Source: Stappia sp. WLB 29
GTDB lineage: Bacteria; Pseudomonadota; Alphaproteobacteria; Rhizobiales; Stappiaceae
Length of the DNA stretch: 64,000 bases
Direction: 5' to 3'
Assembly: GCF_023507705.1 (NCBI RefSeq)
Contig: NZ_JALBGD010000002.1
Span: 512,686-576,685, forward strand
The notes under the pieces were generated by a model that had not been told where the DNA came from, did not search any database, and saw only the letters and a list, made by a program, of their open reading frames with translations. The stretch's first letter is position 1. Every line of letters starts with the position of its first letter. Positions 42,325-50,020 of the stretch are shown piece after piece. Both the position numbers and the translations under genes were made by a program.

Positions 42325-44052
42325 ATGATGAGTGCGAGTGCGGTCTTCGTGCAGCTGATCGGCGGCGTGGCGCTGCTGATCTGGGCCGTGCGGATGGTGC
42401 GCACCGGGGTGGTGCGGGCGTTCGGCTCCTCCCTCAGGGCGGTTCTTGCGTCGGCGACGCGCAACCGGACGATGGCGGCGTTTGCCGGTGCCGGCGTCAC
42501 CGTGTTGATGCAGAGCGCGACGGCGACGGCGATGCTGCTCACCTCCTTCTCGCGCAGCGGCCTGGTGCCGCTCGCCATGGCCTTGGCCGTGGTGCTGGGC
42601 GCCGATGTCGGCTCGGCCATCGCCGCGCAGATCCTGTCGCTCGATGTCTCCTACCTGTGGCCGGTCTTCGTCACCGCGGGCGTCTTCATGTTCCTCTCGA
42701 TGGAGGCCGACCGGGCCCAGTGCATCGGCCGGGCGCTGATCGGCCTCGGCCTGCTCACCCTGTCGCTGCAGACCCTGCGGCTGACCGTGGTGCCGCTGGC
42801 CGAATCGGAGACCTTCGGCCTCGTGCTCGCCGCGCTCGGCAGCGAGCCGATCCTCGCCGCGATCCTCGCCGCCGGCATCACCTGGGCGGCGCATTCCTCG
42901 CTCGCCGTGGTGCTCGTCATCGCCACGCTGGCGCTCACCGGCGCGGTGACGCCGACGCTGGCCATCGCCGCCGTGCTCGGCGCCAATGTCGGCGCTGCCG
43001 CAGCGCCGCTCTCGGCCAACTGGGGCGGGGCGCCGGAGACCAAGCGCGTGCCGCTCGGCAACATGCTGATGCGCGGCGCGGTCGCGGCGATCCTGGTGCC
43101 GTTTTCCGGCGTGCTCGCCGACATCGCCACCAGCCACGGGCTCGTCGGGGCGCGGCTGACCGTCGACGTGCATCTTGCGTTCAACATCGTCGTGGCGCTG
43201 ATCTTCATTCCGCTGGTCGGCCCGGTGTCGCGGCTGCTGGAGCGGCTGGTGCCGGCCTCGGCGCAGCCGGCCGATCCCAAGCGTCCGCGCTATCTCGGCA
43301 GCGCCGCCACCGACATGTCGTCCGAGGCTCTGGCCGCCGCCCATCGCGAGGCGCTGGCGCTCGGCGACCGGGTCGAGGCGATGCTGATCAAGTCGATGGA
43401 GGCGCTGGAGACCGGCGATCCGAAGCTGATCCGCGAGATCCGCACTTCGGACGATGCGGTCGACGCGGTCAACGAGGCGATCAAGCTGCATCTCGTGCGC
43501 ATGTCCCGCAAGGGCATGTCGGAGGAGGATTCGCGCCGCTTCATGGAGATCCTCTCCTTCACCACCAACCTGGAGCATATCGGCGACGTCATCGACAAGC
43601 AGCTCCTGGAACTGGCGGAGAAGAAGGGGCGCGGCAATCTCGCCTTCTCCTCGGAAGGCCTTGCCGACCTCAAGGCGTTCCATGCCCGGGTCGCGTCGAA
43701 CTTCGCCACCGCGCTCAACGTCTTCGCCACCGGCGACGCGGACCTGGCGCGCCGGCTCTTCGCCGAAAAGACCGCCATCCGCGACCTGGAGCGCCATTAT
43801 GCCGAGCGTCACTATGCGCGGCTGCGCGACGGGGTGAAGCTGTCGATGGAGACGACCTCGATCCATATGGACGTGCTGCGCGATCTGAAGCGCATCCACG
43901 GCCATTTCGTCGTCGTCGCCCAGCCGATCCTCGAGGCCTGCGGCGAGCTCGCCGACACGCGCCTGCGCGTCTCGGCGCCGGCACCGGCCGCCCGGGAGAA
44001 GAAGAACGAAGAGTTCCGCGACACGAGCACCAGCGGCGCGCAGCCCGCCTGA
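42325..44052 (+). CDS. Na/Pi cotransporter family protein with C-terminal PhoU-like domain
   Basis: 575-aa NptA/YjbB-type transporter. Two inverted membrane repeats carry the signature QSATATAM at about 63-70 and AAHSSLAVVLVIATLALTG near 188; the soluble C-terminal helical bundle (about 350-530, with TNLEHIGDVIDKQLLELAEKK) is PhoU-like. It moves phosphate with sodium, often as an exporter in bacteria. ATG 42325 (or the adjacent 42328) starts the first helix; a weak GAGG lies 12 nt upstream. Monocistronic, closed by the terminator at 44079. Confidence 0.9.
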   Translation: MMSASAVFVQLIGGVALLIWAVRMVRTGVVRAFGSSLRAVLASATRNRTMAAFAGAGVTVLMQSATATAMLLTSFSRSGLVPLAMALAVVLGADVGSAIAAQILSLDVSYLWPVFVTAGVFMFLSMEADRAQCIGRALIGLGLLTLSLQTLRLTVVPLAESETFGLVLAALGSEPILAAILAAGITWAAHSSLAVVLVIATLALTGAVTPTLAIAAVLGANVGAAAAPLSANWGGAPETKRVPLGNMLMRGAVAAILVPFSGVLADIATSHGLVGARLTVDVHLAFNIVVALIFIPLVGPVSRLLERLVPASAQPADPKRPRYLGSAATDMSSEALAAAHREALALGDRVEAMLIKSMEALETGDPKLIREIRTSDDAVDAVNEAIKLHLVRMSRKGMSEEDSRRFMEILSFTTNLEHIGDVIDKQLLELAEKKGRGNLAFSSEGLADLKAFHARVASNFATALNVFATGDADLARRLFAEKTAIRDLERHYAERHYARLRDGVKLSMETTSIHMDVLRDLKRIHGHFVVVAQPILEACGELADTRLRVSAPAPAAREKKNEEFRDTSTSGAQPA

Positions 44053-44078
44053 CGGCTCCGCCTTTCCCGGTTCAAGCC

Positions 44079-44118
44079 AGGACGGCCGCGCGTGCCTCGC
44101 GCGGCCGTCCTGCGTTTT
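44079..44118 (+). terminator. Rho-independent terminator of the Na/Pi gene
   Basis: A perfect 14-bp GC-rich stem (44079-44092 with 44098-44111), 5-nt loop TGCCT, then GCGTTTTG. The T tract is short but the stem is very strong; it separates the Na/Pi gene from the ars promoter. Confidence 0.75.
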
Positions 44119-44146
44119 GTCTCTCGCCTTTCCCGTCCCGCGGGGG

Positions 44147-44180
44147 TTGACGGGCGCAATATATCGAATATTCTCGAAAT
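44147..44180 (+). promoter_or_regulatory. ars promoter and probable ArsR operator
   Basis: TTGACG (44147-44152), a 16-nt spacer and TATTCT (44169-44174) form a good sigma70 promoter. Its expected start falls on the arsR ATG at 44181, and no Shine-Dalgarno is present, so the transcript looks leaderless. ATAT-rich dyad symmetry around TCGAATATTCTCGA overlaps the -10, where ArsR would block polymerase. Confidence 0.6.
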
Positions 44181-44546
44181 ATGGAAAAGAAAGCCGCCCT
44201 TTCGGCCTTTGCCGCCCTGTCGCAGGAGACCCGCCTCGACGTCCTGCGCCTGCTCATCCGGGCGGGCGGCGAGGGTATGGCGGCGGGCGACATCGCGGCC
44301 GCGCTCGACGTGCGGCAGAACACGCTCTCCACAAACCTTGCGATCCTCACCCGCGCCGGCCTGCTGCGCAGTCACCGGCAGGGGCGCACGATCCGCTATT
44401 TCGCCGACATGGGCGGTCTGACGGCGCTGCTCGCCTTCCTGATGGAAGACTGCTGCGGCGGCGCGCCCGATGTCTGCCGTCCCGTCCTGGCGGCGCTGCC
44501 GGCCTGCTGTGCGCCGAGCCCCGTTACCTGCGAAGGAACCTCATGA
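44181..44546 (+). CDS. arsR: ArsR-family arsenite-responsive repressor
   Basis: 121-aa ArsR/SmtB winged-helix repressor. Recognition region [31 protein letters not shown] at about 44-74. As(III)-type cysteines cluster in the C-terminal part (C91, C92, C99, C109, C110, C117) rather than in the helix-3 ELCVCDL position of E. coli ArsR, a distinct sensing site as seen in other ArsR types. Stop overlaps arsC (ATGA). Expected to repress arsR-arsC-arsH until arsenite binds. Confidence 0.9.
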   Translation: MEKKAALSAFAALSQETRLDVLRLLIRAGGEGMAAGDIAAALDVRQNTLSTNLAILTRAGLLRSHRQGRTIRYFADMGGLTALLAFLMEDCCGGAPDVCRPVLAALPACCAPSPVTCEGTS

Positions 44547-44968
44547 CCATCGTCATTCACCACAATCCCGACTGCGGCACCTCGCGCAACGTGCTGGAGA
44601 TGATCCGCGCCTCCGGCGAGGAGCCCGTCGTCATCGAGTATCTGAAGACCGGCTGGACCCGGCCGCAGCTGCAGGCCTTGTTCGCCGGCGCCGGGCTGAC
44701 CCCGCGCACCGCCCTGCGCGTGTCGAAGTCGCCGGCCGAGGAGCTCGGCCTCACCGATCCGTCCGTCGACGACGAGACCATTCTCGCCGCGATGCTGGAG
44801 CATCCGGTTCTGGTCAACCGGCCCATCGTCGTCACGGAAAAGGGCATTCGCCTCTGCCGTCCGTCGGAAGTCGTGCTGGAGATCCTGCCCAATGCCGAGA
44901 TCGGCACCTTCCGCAAGGAGGACGGCGAGATCGTCGTCGCCGGCTTCGCTTCGGGAGGCGCCTCGTGA
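44543..44968 (+). CDS. arsC: Arsenate reductase, glutaredoxin-linked ArsC
   Basis: 141-aa cytoplasmic ArsC reducing arsenate to arsenite with glutathione/glutaredoxin. N-terminal [16 protein letters not shown] holds the catalytic Cys (about C11), and the [21 protein letters not shown] block near residue 92 supplies the conserved arginines. ATG 44543 overlaps the arsR stop; its own stop overlaps the GTG of arsH. Full length. Confidence 0.93.
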   Translation: MTIVIHHNPDCGTSRNVLEMIRASGEEPVVIEYLKTGWTRPQLQALFAGAGLTPRTALRVSKSPAEELGLTDPSVDDETILAAMLEHPVLVNRPIVVTEKGIRLCRPSEVVLEILPNAEIGTFRKEDGEIVVAGFASGGAS

Positions 44969-45699
44969 GTTCTGTTGCCGATCTTGCAGCCGCCGACCTG
45001 CCGAACATCGACTTTTCGCAGATGCACCGGGTCGATCCGGCGGATTACGCCCTGCCGGGCGAGAGCTTTCATGCCCCGCGCATCCTGCTGCTCTACGGGT
45101 CGCTGCGCCAGCGCTCCTTCTCGCGTCTGGTCGCCGAGGAGTCCCGCCGCCTGCTCGACTGGCACGGCTGCGAGACGCGGATGTTCGATCCGCGCGACTT
45201 GCCGCTGCCCGATGCGGCGGAGCCGGACCATCCCAAGGTGCGCGAGCTGCGCGAGCTCGCCATGTGGTCGGAAGGCATGGTCTGGGTCTCGCCGGAGCGG
45301 CACGGGGCGATGACCGGCATCATGAAGGCGCAGATCGACTGGCTGCCGCTGTCGCTCGGCGGCGTCCGGCCCACCCAGGGCAAGACGCTGGCGGTGATGC
45401 AGGTCTGCGGCGGCTCGCAGAGCTTCAACGCGGTCAACCAGATGCGCATTCTCGGCCGCTGGATGAGGATGGTCACCATCCCCAACCAGTCCTCCGTCGC
45501 CCGTGCCTTTGCCGAATTCGGCGAGGACGACCGGATGAAGCCGTCCTCCTATTACAACCGGATCGTCGACGTCACCGAGGAACTGGTGAAGTTCACGCTG
45601 ATGGTGCGCGGGCGTTCAGTCGCGCTGGTCGACCGCTACTCGGAGCGGGTCGAGACGGCGGCGGAGGTCTCCGCTCGCGTCAACCAGCGCTCGATCTGA
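44965..45699 (+). CDS. arsH: ArsH NADPH-dependent organoarsenical oxidoreductase
   Basis: 244-aa flavoprotein of the NADPH:FMN reductase family. [19 protein letters not shown] near residue 42 is the FMN-phosphate loop, [24 protein letters not shown] near 110 and [17 protein letters not shown] near 148 are ArsH signatures. ArsH oxidises trivalent organoarsenicals. GTG start at 44965 with GGGAGG upstream overlaps the arsC TGA. No arsenite efflux gene (arsB or acr3) follows. Confidence 0.93.
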   Translation: MSSVADLAAADLPNIDFSQMHRVDPADYALPGESFHAPRILLLYGSLRQRSFSRLVAEESRRLLDWHGCETRMFDPRDLPLPDAAEPDHPKVRELRELAMWSEGMVWVSPERHGAMTGIMKAQIDWLPLSLGGVRPTQGKTLAVMQVCGGSQSFNAVNQMRILGRWMRMVTIPNQSSVARAFAEFGEDDRMKPSSYYNRIVDVTEELVKFTLMVRGRSVALVDRYSERVETAAEVSARVNQRSI

Positions 45700-45740
45700 C
45701 GCGGTTTCCACTGCTCTTGCCTGCCGCTGCCGCCCGCCGC

Positions 45741-45793
45741 GGTCGCGCCCATGCTATGTCTGGCGCGGTCGTGCCCGTGCTATCGTCCGGCGC
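45741..45793. repeat. Imperfect 26/27-bp tandem repeat upstream of a LysR gene
   Basis: Two adjacent copies (45741-45766, 45767-45793), each GGTCG-GCCC-TGCTAT followed by a GGCGC end, differ at a few positions and by one base. Each copy contains a TGCTAT that could act as an extended -10. Lies between arsH and the LysR gene. Confidence 0.55.
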
Positions 45794-45854
45794 AAACGCG
45801 ACGGACGCCTGAGGGCGGATCGTCGATAAAGGGCGGAAACCGGGTTCGGCAGGC

Positions 45855-46766
45855 ATGATCGACAAGCTGGAAATGTTCATTGCGCTGGTGCGCGAGCGCC
45901 ATTTCGGCCGCGCGGCGGAGAGCATCGGCGTCACCCAGCCGACGCTGTCCTCGGCCATCCGCCAGCTCGAGGACCAGCTCAACGTCCAGCTCGTGCATCG
46001 CGGCTCGCGCTTCCAGGGGCTGACGCCGGAGGGCGAGCGGGTGCACCTTCTGGCCCTGCGGATCGTCGGCGACATGCGGGCCCTGCGCGAGGAGATGCGC
46101 GCCGTACGCTCCGACCTGGAAGGCACCTTGCGCATCGGCGTCATCCCGACGGCGCTGCCGATGGTCGCCGATCTCGTCTCTCCTTATGCGCTGCGCCATC
46201 CGCGCGTGCGGTTCCAGATCCTGTCGCGCACCTCGGTCGAGATCCTCGACCAGATGGACCGGCTCGACCTCGATGCCGGCATCACCTATCTCGACGCCGA
46301 TGCAAGGCGGCGCCGCACCGTGCTGCCGCTCTACCGCGAGCGCTATCGTCTGCTTGTCGCCGTGTCCGATCCGCTGGCAGCGCGCGACCGGGTGGGCTGG
46401 CACGAGCTCGGCGGCGAGCAGCTCTGCCTCCTGACTCCCGACATGCAGAACCGCGCCATCGTCGACCGGCATCTTGCGGCCGCCGGCGTGACGCCGAAGG
46501 CGCAGGTGGAATCGAATTCCATCATCGCCCTCGTCGCCCATGTCATGTCCGGCAAGTGGGCCTCGGTCGTTCCCGAAAAGCTCGCCGGCATGTTCGTCTC
46601 CGCCGGGGCCATCGCCGCCGTGCCGATCTCCGGCGAGGGGCGGGGACATCCTGACGGGGAAGGGGAGGACAAGGGCGAGCCGGTCGGTCTCGTCATGGTC
46701 CAGCGCGAGCCGCTGACGCCGCTGCTGGCGACCCTGTCGGACGTGGCGCGTCGGCTCGCCGTGTGA
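45855..46766 (+). CDS. LysR-family transcriptional regulator
   Basis: 303-aa LysR protein, HTH at about residues 1-60 (LEMFIALVRERHFGRAAES, TQPTLSSAIRQLEDQL), effector domain about 90-300. Its close resemblance, from memory, is to LysR proteins found before NAD-dependent formate dehydrogenase operons, but no such operon lies here; it appears monocistronic. ATG 45855 is the family start. A low-complexity GEGRGHPDGEGEDKGEP stretch near residue 258 is unusual for the family. Target unknown. Confidence 0.88.
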   Translation: MIDKLEMFIALVRERHFGRAAESIGVTQPTLSSAIRQLEDQLNVQLVHRGSRFQGLTPEGERVHLLALRIVGDMRALREEMRAVRSDLEGTLRIGVIPTALPMVADLVSPYALRHPRVRFQILSRTSVEILDQMDRLDLDAGITYLDADARRRRTVLPLYRERYRLLVAVSDPLAARDRVGWHELGGEQLCLLTPDMQNRAIVDRHLAAAGVTPKAQVESNSIIALVAHVMSGKWASVVPEKLAGMFVSAGAIAAVPISGEGRGHPDGEGEDKGEPVGLVMVQREPLTPLLATLSDVARRLAV

Positions 46767-46807
46767 CACCGGGTTTGGAGCGGCGAAACTCGAATTTTTC
46801 GAATTTC

Positions 46808-46834
46808 GAGACGGAATTTCGCAAAATCCGTCTC
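46808..46834. repeat. Intergenic repeat copy 2, hairpin form
   Basis: GAGACGGA (46808-46815) pairs with TCCGTCTC (46827-46834); an inner TTT/AAA adds three pairs around a CGC loop. Positions 46815-46834 match 1565-1584 at 19 of 20 bases. It sits just after the LysR gene and might also act as its 3' structure. Confidence 0.6.
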
Positions 46835-47020
46835 AATTTCGTATCGCGCTCAAGTTATTGAAATAAAAAAGGTATTCTTGATTTTTGCGGATTCCTCGCC
46901 GTTTCCGTTCTCATTTCCGGATTTTCCGGGCAAGCGGGTTATCCCCGTCCCTGTCTTGTCCGTTGTCCCCCTCGCGGCCTTGGCCGCCGAACTTATTTTT
47001 GCCTTGGCGAGAATACGGCC

Positions 47021-47049
47021 TTGTTTTGGACACCGTTGCCGTCCATATA
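47021..47049 (+). promoter_or_regulatory. Candidate cspA promoter
   Basis: TTGTTT (47021-47026), a 17-nt spacer and CATATA (47044-47049). A start near 47056 would give a leader of about 145 nt before cspA, in the range known for cold-shock mRNAs that refold at low temperature. Confidence 0.4.
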
Positions 47050-47201
47050 CGTGTCATCGATCTTGGCTGTTGAACTTTGTTCCTGAGCGCGCTTGGCGTG
47101 CGAACGGCGATCTTCCTCTCTCAAAATCGATCTGAACCGTTTGCCACGCGGTCTTCGTGCGGCAGGCACCTACCCGTTCGCGATCTGAAAAGGAAATCGC
47201 C

Positions 47202-47411
47202 ATGAACACCGGTACCGTCAAGTTCTTCAATTCTACCAAGGGCTTCGGCTTCATCGAGCAGGGCGGCGGTCAGCCCGACGTCTTCGTTCACATCTCCGCG
47301 GTCGAGCGCGCTGGCATGACCAGCCTCGTCGAGGGCCAGAAGGTCAGCTTCGAGATCGTCACCGATCGCCGCAGCGGCAAGGCTGCTGCCGACAACCTGC
47401 AGGTCGCCTAA
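47202..47411 (+). CDS. cspA: Cold-shock domain protein
   Basis: 69-aa single cold-shock domain, an OB-fold RNA/ssDNA chaperone. RNP1 KGFGFIE at about 14-20 and RNP2 VFVHI at about 32-36 are intact; the N-terminus [15 protein letters not shown] is typical. Strong AAAAGG ribosome site 9 nt before ATG 47202. Monocistronic, ended by the terminator at 47522 after a second small hairpin (47431-47449). Confidence 0.95.
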   Translation: MNTGTVKFFNSTKGFGFIEQGGGQPDVFVHISAVERAGMTSLVEGQKVSFEIVTDRRSGKAAADNLQVA

Positions 47412-47521
47412 CGATCCGCAGGGTCAGGGCGCGCGCTCCTGAAGCGCGCATCTGACAACGCAAATTGTGCTTCTGAGCGCTGACCACGGATGTACTGGCA
47501 GCACTCATCGAGGCACTTGGG

Positions 47522-47548
47522 AAAGGCCGGGCTCGCCCGGCCTTTTTT
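47522..47548 (+). terminator. Rho-independent terminator of cspA
   Basis: AAAGGCCGGG-CTCG-CCCGGCCTTT with continuing T (six in all at 47543-47548): a textbook intrinsic terminator on the plus strand. Confidence 0.9.
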
Positions 47549-47661
47549 GCGTCTGGAGACGGACTTTTCCTGAAGCCCGTTATATGTTGACGTGTGGTCT
47601 CGCTTTCGGTGCGTTGACTGCCCGGCTCTGGAGGCCGGAGTTCGAAAAGGCTGAATTTGCA

Positions 47662-48411
47662 ATGCGGATCGCTGAAGTCTTTGAGCGTCTCGATAGGCCA
47701 TGCGACAAGATCGAGCACTACTTCGATCTTTACGATCAGTGGTTTCACAAATTCGTGGGGCAGGGGCCAAAGATTTTGGAGGTTGGTGTCCAGTTTGGAG
47801 GTAGCGCCAAGCTTTGGCGAGATTATTTCGGTCCAGGTACTTTAGTAACGGGTGTCGATGTTAATCCGCAATGCGAGCCATGCGATTATCTTGAGCTGAT
47901 CGTCATGGATCAGGGCAGTGAAGAATCCTGGAACAATCTGAGAGATCGCTTCGGTGTTTCCTACTTCGATATCGTCATAGAAGATGGAAGTCATGAGAAC
48001 CGCGACCAGATCGTGACGCTGAATGAATCGTTTGCCATGCTAAAAGATGGCGGAATATATTTCTGCGAGGATGTACACACCAGTTACTATAACGGTGTCC
48101 GTGTCGAAGGCGGCGGGCTGGAAAGCAAGGACAGCTTTGTAGAATATGCCAAGAAACTGGCGGATGTCGTGAACGAGCGGCACACCAAGTTTGCTTTGGG
48201 CGTAGGGCCGACTCCCGCCGGACCTCACGTGAGCCAGGACCTTCTGGACCGGTTCGGGCATGTTAGAGGTGTCCATTTCTATGACAGTGTCGTTGTCTTG
48301 GAGAAGGACAGTCCTCCGATTTTCCGGCGAGTGAATTCCGACAAGCAGCGGCAGCCGCCGGTCGGAACGAAAGGGAATCCGTCTCCTCAGGACTTCGTGC
48401 TCAAAACCTGA
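47662..48411 (+). CDS. Class I SAM-dependent methyltransferase-like protein, atypical base composition
   Basis: 249-aa protein resembling the small methyltransferases/cephalosporin-hydroxylase-like group found in sugar and antibiotic biosynthesis. DKIEHYFDLYDQWF at 15-28 and motif I LEVGVQFGGSAKLWRDYF at 39-56, GVDVNP near 64, and DIVIEDGSHENRDQI at 103-117. The start is ATG 47662; earlier ATGs (47584) give a non-family N-terminus. Its codons are much richer in A/T at third positions than all neighbours, suggesting transfer from elsewhere. It lies alone between the cspA terminator and the uronate operon. Substrate unknown. Confidence 0.8.
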   Translation: MRIAEVFERLDRPCDKIEHYFDLYDQWFHKFVGQGPKILEVGVQFGGSAKLWRDYFGPGTLVTGVDVNPQCEPCDYLELIVMDQGSEESWNNLRDRFGVSYFDIVIEDGSHENRDQIVTLNESFAMLKDGGIYFCEDVHTSYYNGVRVEGGGLESKDSFVEYAKKLADVVNERHTKFALGVGPTPAGPHVSQDLLDRFGHVRGVHFYDSVVVLEKDSPPIFRRVNSDKQRQPPVGTKGNPSPQDFVLKT

Positions 48412-48424
48412 CCGTCTCCTGGAT

Positions 48425-48448
48425 CCGGCGCTTGGCTATGGGCGCCGG
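48425..48448. other. Hairpin between convergent methyltransferase and uxaA-type genes
   Basis: CCGGCGC-N10-GCGCCGG, 7-bp stem in the 46-bp gap between two convergent genes. No T tract; could be a weak shared 3' structure. Confidence 0.4.
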
Positions 48449-48457
48449 GCCCGATCC

Positions 48458-50020
48458 TTACAGAACCGCACCGATCTGCCAGGGTACGAATTCGTGGTCG
48501 CCGAGGCCCAGGGCCTCCGATTTCGTCTGCTCGCCCGAGGCGGCGGCGATCAGCCGATCATGGATCTCGCGGCCCTTTTCCGCCAATGAAACGCCCGTTT
48601 CCAGCACGTCTCCGGCATTGACGTCCATGTCCTCGCGCATCGCCCGGTAGAGCCGGTCGCTGGTGGCGATCTTCAGGGTGGGAGCGGGCTTGGAGCCGAA
48701 GGCGGAGCCGCGCCCGGTGGTGAAGGCGACGAGCTGGCAGCCGCCGGCGATCTGGCCCGTCGCCGAGACCGGGTCGTAGCCCGGCGTGTCCATGAAGACG
48801 AGGCCCGGTCCCTTCACCTGTTCGCCGTAGCCGACGACCTCGTTCAGCGGCGTGGCGCCGGCCTTGGCAACGGCGCCGAGCGATTTTTCCAGGATGGTGG
48901 TGAGACCGCCGGCCTTGTTGCCGGGGCTGGGGTTCTGGTCGAGCGAAGCGCCGTTTTGCGCCGCATAGTCCTCCCACCAGCGGATGCGCTCGATCAGACG
49001 GTCGGCGACACCTTGAGAGGCCGCGCGCGACAGCAAAAGCTGTTCGGCGCCAAAGATTTCCGGGGTTTCCGACAGGACGACGGTTGCACCCTGCGCCACC
49101 AGCAGGTCGCAGGCGATGCCGAGCGCCGGATTGGCGGTGATCCCCGACCAGCCGTCGGAGCCGCCGCATTGCAGGCCGAGCTTCAGCGCCGAGACCGGCA
49201 GCGGTCGGCGGGCGGTGCGGTTGACCTCCGGCAGCAGCTCGCGCACGGTCTCGACGATCCGCTCGATGGTGGCGCGGGTGCCGCCGTTTTCCTGGATCGC
49301 AAGGCCGTGGAAGCGGGTCTCCGCGCCGTCCGAATAGAGCGCCTTCATCCGGGCCACCTGCATCACCTCGCAGCCGAGGCCGACGAAAACCGCAGCACCG
49401 ACATTGGGATGGGTCGCATGGCCCCACAGCACGCGCTGGAGGATCTCCCAGCCCGGGCCGTTTGAGGCCATGCCGCAGCCCGTGCCGTGGGCGAAGGCGA
49501 CGACGCCGTCGATGTTCGGCCAGTCGTCCAGCATGCCGGAGGCGTTGAGAATGTCGGCGGCCCGGCGCACCACGGTCGCCGAGCAGTTCACCGTGGCGAC
49601 CAGCGCGATCATGTTGCGCGTGCCGGCGCGCCCGTCGGCGCGCGGGTAGCCGAGGAAACTGTCGGCGATGGTCATCTGATCGAGGCGCGGGATCGCGGCG
49701 CGCGCCTCGGCCAGCTTGTCGGAAATGCGGTAGGCGCGCTCGTGCTCGCCGATCTCGCAATTGTGCGAATGGACATGCGCACCGGCGGCAATCGATTCCG
49801 TCGCATAGCCGATCACCTGGCCGTACTTGACCACCGGCTCGCCCGCGGTGATCGGGCGGCGGGCGATCTTGTGGCCCGGTGCGATCGCGGCGGAGAGCGG
49901 CGCGCCCAGGCCCAGCGGATCGCTGCCGGCCTCCGCGCGGGCGGCAAGCACCGCGACATTGTCGCGCTCCGACAGGACGAGCGGCGGGCGGGCGGCGAGG
50001 CCGGTTTCGGTATCAGGCAT
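48458..50020 (-). CDS. uxaA: UxaA-family altronate (or related sugar-acid) dehydratase
   Basis: 520-aa Fe-dependent dehydratase turning D-altronate (or galactarate) to 2-keto-3-deoxygluconate. N-terminal SAF domain about 15-95 (RDNVAVLAARAEAG; HSHNCEIGEH near 82), catalytic part from about 115: GYPRADGRAGTRN, NCSATVV, HGTGCGM, LQCGGSDGWSGITANPA and a late DTPGYDP. ATG 50020 overlaps uxuA by 8 nt. Last gene of the uronate operon. With uxuA it covers both the galacturonate and glucuronate branches; galactarate dehydratase is the alternative. Confidence 0.88.
   Translation of the reverse strand: MPDTETGLAARPPLVLSERDNVAVLAARAEAGSDPLGLGAPLSAAIAPGHKIARRPITAGEPVVKYGQVIGYATESIAAGAHVHSHNCEIGEHERAYRISDKLAEARAAIPRLDQMTIADSFLGYPRADGRAGTRNMIALVATVNCSATVVRRAADILNASGMLDDWPNIDGVVAFAHGTGCGMASNGPGWEILQRVLWGHATHPNVGAAVFVGLGCEVMQVARMKALYSDGAETRFHGLAIQENGGTRATIERIVETVRELLPEVNRTARRPLPVSALKLGLQCGGSDGWSGITANPALGIACDLLVAQGATVVLSETPEIFGAEQLLLSRAASQGVADRLIERIRWWEDYAAQNGASLDQNPSPGNKAGGLTTILEKSLGAVAKAGATPLNEVVGYGEQVKGPGLVFMDTPGYDPVSATGQIAGGCQLVAFTTGRGSAFGSKPAPTLKIATSDRLYRAMREDMDVNAGDVLETGVSLAEKGREIHDRLIAAASGEQTKSEALGLGDHEFVPWQIGAVL

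Larger units (their letters stand above)
46767..47201 (+). other. 435-bp AT-richer intergenic region with repeat, cspA promoter and leader
   Basis: No credible gene: small open frames here lack ribosome sites and family-like sequence. It holds repeat copy 2 (46808-46834), an A/T-rich run around 46857-46890, a candidate cspA promoter at 47021 and a leader of about 145 nt before cspA. Base composition is clearly lower in GC than the neighbouring genes. Confidence 0.7.

Noticed and set aside
42073..43905. A 610-codon minus-strand open frame opposite the Na/Pi gene
   Set aside because: Histidine/arginine/glutamine-rich shadow; the plus frame has duplicated membrane repeats and a PhoU domain.
46878..47135. 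An 85-codon plus-strand open frame before cspA
   Set aside because: No ribosome site, no family-like sequence, and it lies in the likely cspA promoter/leader region.
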